A program made the position numbers and the translations under genes. Below the pieces are notes generated by a model, which was given only the letters and a program-made list of their open reading frames with translations, was not told where the DNA came from and did no database searches. Source: Nitrososphaerota archaeon (GTDB lineage Archaea; Thermoproteota; Nitrososphaeria; Nitrososphaerales; CADDZS01). From it: a stretch of DNA of 6,060 nucleotides. Location of the stretch: NCBI GenBank assembly GCA_027886785.1, contig JAPCJV010000125.1, forward strand, positions 1 to 6,060, in the 5' to 3' direction. Position 1 is the stretch's first letter, and each line of letters opens with the position of its first letter. Of the stretch, positions 1-3,669 are shown piece after piece.

Positions 1-708
1 GAAGCTCTTGGTTTTGTCAAGGGGACTCAGAATAATACCCCGATCGTTGACCGTCTCGAAGATCATCACCGCCTCCTCGTCCGTTGCGACGGAGTGCCTT
101 GCGACTTCTAGACTCTGTACCTTTCGCATGAGCTCGCGGAGAAAAGTCTCGTAACGCTCAGCGTCGGAAAGTGTTCTACCTTGCTCGCGCAATTTTTCGC
201 CAAAATAATTTCTCGCGATCCACAGCCTCTTTTGAGAGGCACTCGCTCCTTGCAATCCACTGCTGATCTTGCTCTCGAGGATCGCGTGAAAAAACTCGCC
301 GTCCATTCCGTGCAGGAGTAGCTTATCACCAAGGTGTCCCGTCTTGAAGAATGATTTTTCGATTGCTTCGAGTTCAAGTGGATCTAGGCGCCCCAAACTT
401 TTCAGCTCGTCCAGAATGGCTTTAATCAGTATCATGACGGTCGCGAGGCGCTGCTGGCCGTCGATTATCTCAAAGAACTCGGTGCTTCCATAATCAGCCT
501 GAATTCCAGCGTCTTGAGTTCTCTGGAGGAGGAGAATCGATCCGAAAAAGTATCTTTTCCCCTGATCGAGATAAAAGAGATCGTTCCAGAGGTCCTCTAG
601 TTGTTGAACCTCCCAAGAGTATTGCCTCTGATACGGGGGCAGTTTCAAAATACATGGGGCGGACAAGAAATCGTGGAGGTTTATGAGGTGTTTGCTGGAC
701 GTAGGCAA
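1..708 (-). CDS. DUF262 (GmrSD/SspE-type) protein, N-terminal part, runs off left edge
   Basis: My reverse-strand translation gives 236 uninterrupted codons. They carry the DUF262 hallmarks: PPYQRQYSW at residues 24-32, an acidic helix EDLWNDLFY at 38-46, the nucleotide-binding signature IIDGQQRLATVM at 81-92, and FETVNDRGIILSPLD at 217-231. In known members (type IV restriction enzyme GmrSD, SspE) this domain hydrolyses NTP through the DGQQR motif and drives a C-terminal nuclease. The C-terminal half lies outside the window, so the effector and exact subtype are unknown. A defence role is inferred from the family. The start is uncertain. The frame is open back to a stop at 790-792 but has no ATG or GTG, so I chose the TTG at 706-708, 15 bases before which an out-of-frame ATG (723-725) lies. 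No well-spaced Shine-Dalgarno sequence precedes the TTG. A one-base indel near 720 that would join the ATG to the frame cannot be excluded. Confidence 0.88.
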   Translation of the reverse strand, partial: MPTSSKHLINLHDFLSAPCILKLPPYQRQYSWEVQQLEDLWNDLFYLDQGKRYFFGSILLLQRTQDAGIQADYGSTEFFEIIDGQQRLATVMILIKAILDELKSLGRLDPLELEAIEKSFFKTGHLGDKLLLHGMDGEFFHAILESKISSGLQGASASQKRLWIARNYFGEKLREQGRTLSDAERYETFLRELMRKVQSLEVARHSVATDEEAVMIFETVNDRGIILSPLDKTKSF

Positions 709-757
709 TAAGACGAAGAACGCATCCGTGTTTTTAGTTTCAGAATCCTTTCTAAGT

Positions 758-779
758 GTTACTGTAATTCTACAGTAAC
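758..779. promoter_or_regulatory. Perfect 9-bp inverted repeat, candidate operator before the DUF262 gene
   Basis: The arm GTTACTGTA (758-766) is followed by a 4-base spacer and then by its exact reverse complement (771-779). The sequence CTGTAATT occurs twice in direct orientation, at 762-769 and 783-790, 21 bases apart, or two helical turns. The palindrome lies just downstream of a TATA-like box on the minus strand, over the predicted transcription start of the DUF262 gene. That is a typical place for an archaeal repressor to block transcription. The regulator is unknown. It could instead form a 5' hairpin in RNA, but the 21-base spacing of the half-site favours a DNA-binding dimer. Confidence 0.55.
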
Positions 780-787
780 TTTCTGTA

Positions 788-795
788 ATTTAAAT
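788..795 (-). promoter_or_regulatory. TATA-like box of the DUF262 gene
   Basis: ATTTAAAT, a self-complementary AT-rich octamer, would place an archaeal transcription start near 765 on the minus strand, inside the inverted repeat at 758-779. The leader to the TTG at 708 would be about 57 bases. The assignment rests on composition and spacing only. Confidence 0.35.
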
Positions 796-1022
796 GGTTT
801 GTTATGGAGGGTTCTGGGAAATCTCGGGGGGATTGAAGACCCCAATGGTAAGAATTTCTGACCGTCCGTTCTACGTGACGAGAGACAGCATAATTCGTGG
901 CTCCAGGATTCCAATAAATGGTTCCCGCAGATGCAGTTGTTAAGGCGACCGTAAAGGAATCGATCAGATAGAAAAGATCATGAACCGAATTGCCAACTTT
1001 CTAATAATCTAGAGCGAAAAAT
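796..1022. other. Region with no supported gene between the DUF262 gene and the arsenic operon
   Basis: I see no RNA gene, no strong repeat and no convincing coding frame. The best short frames are a 32-codon plus-strand frame (845-943) and a 76-codon minus-strand frame open over 770-1000. The second has no ATG, GTG or TTG start and ends inside the operator palindrome. The promoter of the channel-arsC operon should be here. Weak TATA-like candidates are AATAAATG near 913-920 and CTAATAATC at 1001-1009, neither convincing. Confidence 0.5.
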
Positions 1023-1030
1023 GAGGTGAT
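1023..1030 (+). promoter_or_regulatory. Strong Shine-Dalgarno sequence that decides the channel-gene start
   Basis: GAGGTGAT is fully complementary to the usual archaeal 16S rRNA 3' end. It lies 5 bases before an ATA codon (1036-1038) that opens the channel frame, and 68 bases before the first in-frame ATG (1099), too far to serve it. The out-of-frame ATGs at 1050 and 1071 run into stops within a few codons, so the site has no other obvious client. Confidence 0.7.
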
Positions 1031-1035
1031 AGAAC

Positions 1036-1749
1036 ATAGATTCCTTCCCATGTTCAAGCTGTAAGAAAGAATGTCTCTCTGAATTAATCGGTACTTACAT
1101 GCTCGTTCTAATCGGGCCGGCATCCGTAATTTTGCTTTCACTTATTTCGCTCTCTGGATTAGGCGCTCTCGCGTCGATAGCTCTGGCATTTGGCGGTACA
1201 GTTGCATTGATGATTCTAGCATTAGGAAGGTACTCGGGATCAGTAATCAATCCGGCGGTTCTGATTGCGGTTGCATCTGCTAAACTATTGAAGAAGGAGT
1301 TAATCGTTCCCTACCTGGTTTTTCAAATAGCCGGTGGGATTCTAGCCGGCCTCACTTTGAGGTTTCTGTTCCTTTCTTCGATCAACTCAACGCAATTAGG
1401 CTCGACAAAATTAGCAACCGGGATTAGTCCGATTTTGGGAATAGCCTTTGAAGCAATAGGTACTTTCGTGCTTGCATCTTCCGCTTTGATCGCCTCTACG
1501 CGAATCAAGAAAACAAAATATCAAGCTCTGTTAGTCGGAAGTACTCTTTCAATTCTGATTTTATTCTTAGGGCCTCTGACCGGAGCTGGATTCAATCCCG
1601 CTAGAAGCTTGGGGCCATCTTTTGCATCTGGATATTTCACTAATCTAGAAGTGTACATTATCGGGCCGGTAATAGGGGCTTTGTTTGCTGGATTACTATT
1701 CAGGATGGTTAGAAATTATGGAAAAAGAAATCTTGTTTGTTTGTGTTGA
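1036..1749 (+). CDS. Aquaporin/MIP-family channel, probable arsenite channel
   Basis: This is a six-helix major intrinsic protein. It has two NPA half-helices, INPAV (NPA at residues 72-74) and FNPARS (NPA at 187-189, followed by the conserved pore Arg). If read from the first ATG (1099) the protein has 216 residues and begins inside transmembrane helix 1. In-frame codons upstream give ELIGTYM, the conserved family start of that helix, so translation must begin earlier. The only sensible site is the ATA at 1036, 5 bases after GAGGTGAT and after a stop at 1030-1032. That gives 237 residues with an N-terminal Cys6-Cys9-Cys13 cluster. An ATG-to-ATA change or sequencing error is possible. The 3' end overlaps arsC by 32 bases, implying one mRNA and coupled translation. 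By analogy with AqpS of rhizobial ars operons, I infer downhill export of neutral arsenous acid made by ArsC. A general water or small-solute channel is the alternative. Confidence 0.88.
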   Translation: MDSFPCSSCKKECLSELIGTYMLVLIGPASVILLSLISLSGLGALASIALAFGGTVALMILALGRYSGSVINPAVLIAVASAKLLKKELIVPYLVFQIAGGILAGLTLRFLFLSSINSTQLGSTKLATGISPILGIAFEAIGTFVLASSALIASTRIKKTKYQALLVGSTLSILILFLGPLTGAGFNPARSLGPSFASGYFTNLEVYIIGPVIGALFAGLLFRMVRNYGKRNLVCLC

Positions 1750-2116
1750 AAACGCCGGCCGCTCGCAAATGGCGCAAGCTTTCGCAGAAAAGTACGGAAT
1801 AAAATCAGCTAGCGCCGGTACCGTTCCTTCGGGTCGAGTTAATCCTGTTGTAGTCGATGCTATGAAGGAAAAGGGTATCGACATTTCAAAGAACATTCCG
1901 AAGATGCTAACTCCCGAAATGATCAACCGGGCTGGTCTCGTTATCACTATGGGTTGTTCGGTTGCCGAGGTTTGTCCGAAACCTATGCTTGCACAGATGC
2001 AAAAGAAACTAATCGATTGGGATCTTAAAGATCCTAAAGGGAAATCTCTTCCAATAGTACGGGAAATTCGAGACGAGATCGAAAAGAGAGTTATCGAACT
2101 CTCCAAACAAAGCTAG
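1718..2116 (+). CDS. arsC: Arsenate reductase, low-molecular-weight phosphatase (thioredoxin) type
   Basis: This 132-residue protein reduces arsenate to arsenite in the cytoplasm. The N-terminal strand ILFVCVENAGRSQMA holds the CX5R phosphatase loop (Cys9, Arg15, Ser16), binding arsenate as phosphate. The redox segment VITMGC...VCP supplies Cys80 and Cys86, matching the resolving pair that passes a disulfide to thioredoxin in the S. aureus pI258 class. WDLKDPKG (101-108) carries the family's catalytic Asp105. Length is normal. I chose the ATG at 1718 because it sits directly before the first beta strand. A TTG at 1685 in the same frame would add 11 residues with no family counterpart. The gene begins inside the channel gene, which supports coupled expression. 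An ordinary protein tyrosine phosphatase is unlikely, given the Cys80/Cys86 pair and the neighbours. Confidence 0.93.
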   Translation: MEKEILFVCVENAGRSQMAQAFAEKYGIKSASAGTVPSGRVNPVVVDAMKEKGIDISKNIPKMLTPEMINRAGLVITMGCSVAEVCPKPMLAQMQKKLIDWDLKDPKGKSLPIVREIRDEIEKRVIELSKQS

Positions 2117-2856
2117 ATTCTCTTAACGGCTTTGATATGCGAGCTGTAGTATGGGAAAGGGTACTCTCCGATATTTGTCGTTGAAACGTGTTCGATGGAA
2201 ATATCTTGAAAGCCCACGAGCGAAAGTAATCTAGTGTATTCTGAATCCGTCAAAGCGCCGGCGATGCAAGCTGACCACGAATCCATATCTCTTCTTGCCT
2301 CTTCGGGAATTTCCTTTTGGAGAGTTACATCAGCTACCGCGAAAACTGCGTTATTTTTCAGGACTCGATACGATTCCCGGAAAACTTGTAATTTATCCGG
2401 CGAGAGGTTGATCACGCAGTTAGAAATTACATAGTCGATAGTGTTTGACTCGACCGGCAGATGTTCGATCTCGCCAAGCCTGAACTCTACATTTCGATAT
2501 TTTTCTCCGTACTTTTTGGCGGTATCCCTAGCTCTCCAAATCATTTCGGCGGTTGCATCGATGCCGATAGCCTTCCCGTTTTCGCCTATGATTTGTGACG
2601 CTCGAAAAATATCGATGCCGCCGCCACTTCCCAGATCGATAAGGGAGTCTCCCGGCTCTAAAGTTACGAGCTGCAAGGGAGAACCGCAACCGGCATTAAC
2701 AGAACTAGCCTCAACCGGGATTTCTTCCCCGATCTGAATTAGAGGAGAACTGCAAGAATTACCGCCACAGCAATCTGATGCCTCAGAAGTAGCGAGTTTA
2801 GAGTACCTATCCCTGACCGCCTTGCGTATTTCTAGCTCGGGAGCTGTTTCCGCCAT
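2113..2856 (-). CDS. arsM: Arsenite S-adenosylmethionine methyltransferase
   Basis: This is a 247-residue class I methyltransferase that transfers methyl groups from S-adenosylmethionine to As(III). Visible signatures are the helix VRDRYSKLA (14-22), Cys29-Cys30 and Cys35, GCGSP (Cys57), the SAM loop DLGSGGGID (74-82), GIDAT (98-102), GEIEHLPV (128-135), SNCVINLS (145-152, Cys147) and WSACIAGAL (194-202, Cys197). Cys57, Cys147 and Cys197 match the three arsenic-binding cysteines of characterised ArsM. The 50-residue gap between the last two equals that of Cys174 and Cys224 in the algal enzyme. I chose the ATG at 2856 because GTGATC lies 5 bases before it. A TTG at 2874 would add six residues and sits about 26 bases after another TATA-like stretch. 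The gene converges on arsC, sharing a 4-base stop overlap. RVLKNN replaces the common RVLKPGG, a small deviation. Confidence 0.93.
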   Translation of the reverse strand: MAETAPELEIRKAVRDRYSKLATSEASDCCGGNSCSSPLIQIGEEIPVEASSVNAGCGSPLQLVTLEPGDSLIDLGSGGGIDIFRASQIIGENGKAIGIDATAEMIWRARDTAKKYGEKYRNVEFRLGEIEHLPVESNTIDYVISNCVINLSPDKLQVFRESYRVLKNNAVFAVADVTLQKEIPEEARRDMDSWSACIAGALTDSEYTRLLSLVGFQDISIEHVSTTNIGEYPFPYYSSHIKAVKRI

Positions 2857-2861
2857 TTCTA

Positions 2862-2867
2862 GATCAC
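2862..2867 (-). promoter_or_regulatory. Shine-Dalgarno-like GTGATC before arsM
   Basis: GTGATC is complementary to the 16S rRNA 3' end and lies 5 bases before the ATG at 2856. It favours that start over the in-frame TTG at 2874. It also resembles the GGTGAT used by the channel gene. Confidence 0.45.
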
Positions 2868-2920
2868 TTTTCAAAGGTAGAATGAAGAATCTAGCCTATT
2901 TATTGACTAATTTTCTTAGC

Positions 2921-2928
2921 TCATATAC
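2921..2928 (-). promoter_or_regulatory. TATA-like box for arsM
   Basis: GTATATGA on the minus strand predicts a transcription start near 2899, giving a leader of roughly 40 bases that contains the GTGATC site. A second AT-rich box, AATAAATA at 2897-2904, would instead give a start near 2874, at the alternative TTG. The intergenic region is shared with the divergent plus-strand gene at 3012. Confidence 0.4.
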
Positions 2929-2978
2929 AATAGTTAATAGTCGAAATATCGCTTGCCTGCGTATTTCAACATACAGCA

Positions 2979-2987
2979 TTTTATTTA
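2979..2987 (+). promoter_or_regulatory. TATA-like box for the leaderless AlaE-like gene
   Basis: ATTTTATTT followed by A is centred about 27-28 bases before the TTG at 3012, so the predicted transcription start falls on or within a few bases of the start codon. No Shine-Dalgarno sequence precedes that TTG. Together these suggest a leaderless mRNA, common in archaea. Confidence 0.45.
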
Positions 2988-3011
2988 GAACCCAAATTCC
3001 CGATTCTTATC

Positions 3012-3248
3012 TTGAGCAAAGGATTCTCTTTCAAGCGGTTCGCTGTCGATGCCGGAGCCATGGCGATCTTCTGGACTACTCTTTACACGCCGGTATTCCT
3101 GTACACTTCAAAGACTTTGGAAGCTGCACTTTTTGGACTCGGCTCATCAACGGTTTTAGAAATCCTCTTTGGTGGAGTATATGGTCGATTTCTGGATTGG
3201 TTCAGAAAGAAATTCGGAATAATTCCCAAGATGACTAAACAGGTGTGA
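3012..3248 (+). CDS. Small two-helix membrane protein resembling half of AlaE
   Basis: This 78-residue protein has a basic N-terminus (KGFSFKRF), a first hydrophobic segment at about 12-31 beginning with VDAGAMAIF, a second at about 38-61, and a conserved-looking end GGVYGRFLDWFRKKFGI (54-70). As I remember the E. coli L-alanine exporter AlaE (PF06610, about 149 residues, four helices), its C-terminal half has the same order: an Asp and Ala at the helix start, Pro in the first helix, an SSxxV stretch, then GxVYGxFLDxxRxxF. This looks like a single repeat unit of that family, possibly acting as a dimer. Transport of alanine is not established. The start is the TTG at 3012, the only ATG/GTG/TTG between the upstream stop (2931-2933) and Met17. 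It diverges from arsM, and a link to arsenic is unproven. Confidence 0.7.
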   Translation: MSKGFSFKRFAVDAGAMAIFWTTLYTPVFLYTSKTLEAALFGLGSSTVLEILFGGVYGRFLDWFRKKFGIIPKMTKQV

Positions 3249-3369
3249 ATCTGATGGAAAACCAACCATGAGCTGTTCCTAACCTGAACATGGATTTGCC
3301 CGTTTAAGCTATGGACTTAAGGCCGAAAAAACAACCATTTAACGAAAAAGCTTGGGTCTCTCATTTTAG

Positions 3370-3612
3370 GGCAAGGGCATCTTCATGCCCATCTCCCAGG
3401 AGACTCCACCCGATTATATCAAGCGATATCACGAGTCCCGGGAAGAAAGTTAGATACGGATAAGAGATCATAAAGTGTCTATGGGAGAGCCGGTGGTCGT
3501 GCCGGGTACTTCGCATGGCCTTCTGGTGGAGAAGCCGGAGCTCTGCAATAAGATCATAGTCGATTTTACGCTAGACCCCGTAGTAACATTGGCTCCAATC
3601 CGTCGCACCTAA
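3370..3612 (+). pseudogene. Remnant of an alpha/beta-hydrolase C-terminus
   Basis: One frame, interrupted by TAG at 3451-3453, reads protein-like on both sides. Before the stop it contains ETPPDYIKRYHESRE, which looks like hydrolase lid sequence. After it comes EPVVVPGTSHGLLVEKPELC and then NKIIVDF. The latter is the typical end of an alpha/beta-hydrolase, with the catalytic His in GTSH and the last helix EKPELxNxxIxDF. The nucleophile-Ser and catalytic-Asp regions are missing, and the frame is closed by TAG at 3367-3369 upstream. After VDF the sequence continues for 14 codons unlike the family. The fragment 3481-3612 (43 codons from ATG) could be translated but would not be an enzyme. I read this as an internally deleted, N-terminally truncated gene. 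The family match is by eye only. Confidence 0.5.
3375..3390 (+). repeat. Perfect 6-bp hairpin with CTTC loop
   Basis: GGGCAT-CTTC-ATGCCC can form a short stable stem with a tetraloop. It lies inside the hydrolase remnant, 127 bases after the AlaE-like gene, with no U-run following. A regulatory or termination role is not supported, and chance is possible. Confidence 0.35.
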
Positions 3613-3669
3613 GCCCCCGTCCCTTTAGGGAAACAGCGTATCAGATTCGATAACTAGTTGATTGGCCGA

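Larger units (their letters stand above)
3249..3669. other. Gene-poor stretch between the AlaE-like gene and the surface-protein gene
   Basis: No intact gene is supported. Short inverted repeats with 5-bp arms occur at about 3274-3290 (TGTTC/GAACA) and 3304-3320 (TTAAG/CTTAA). A 50-codon plus-strand frame (3311-3463) has no recognisable motif. The main content is the hydrolase remnant listed separately. TCCCT-TT-AGGGA near 3621-3632 is a tight palindrome on the 3' side of the surface-protein gene. I would not call it a terminator. Confidence 0.5.

Noticed and set aside
108..377. An 89-codon minus-strand frame.
   Set aside because: It overlaps the DUF262 coding sequence in another frame, whose translation has clear family motifs.
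845..943. A 32-codon plus-strand frame starting with ATG.
   Set aside because: No clear ribosome-binding site, no promoter at a sensible distance, no recognisable motif.
770..1000. A 76-codon open frame on the minus strand upstream of the DUF262 gene, with a protein-like stretch around 880-960.
   Set aside because: It has no ATG, GTG or TTG start, ends inside the operator palindrome, shows no motif I recognise, and a frame this long is not rare by chance.
1021..1029. A minimal ATG-AGG-TGA upstream frame overlapping the Shine-Dalgarno sequence of the channel gene.
   Set aside because: The ATG arises naturally from the bases around GAGGTGAT. There is no evidence that it is translated.
1696..2106. 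A 136-codon minus-strand frame antisense to arsC.
   Set aside because: arsC has full catalytic motifs, and the antisense product shows none.
2822..3238. A 138-codon plus-strand frame spanning the arsM start and the AlaE-like gene.
   Set aside because: It runs antisense through the arsM N-terminus and promoter, and out of frame through a gene with clear membrane segments.
3311..3463. A 50-codon plus-strand frame that could be a small basic protein.
   Set aside because: No motif or binding site, and it overlaps the hydrolase remnant, which is more protein-like in a different frame.
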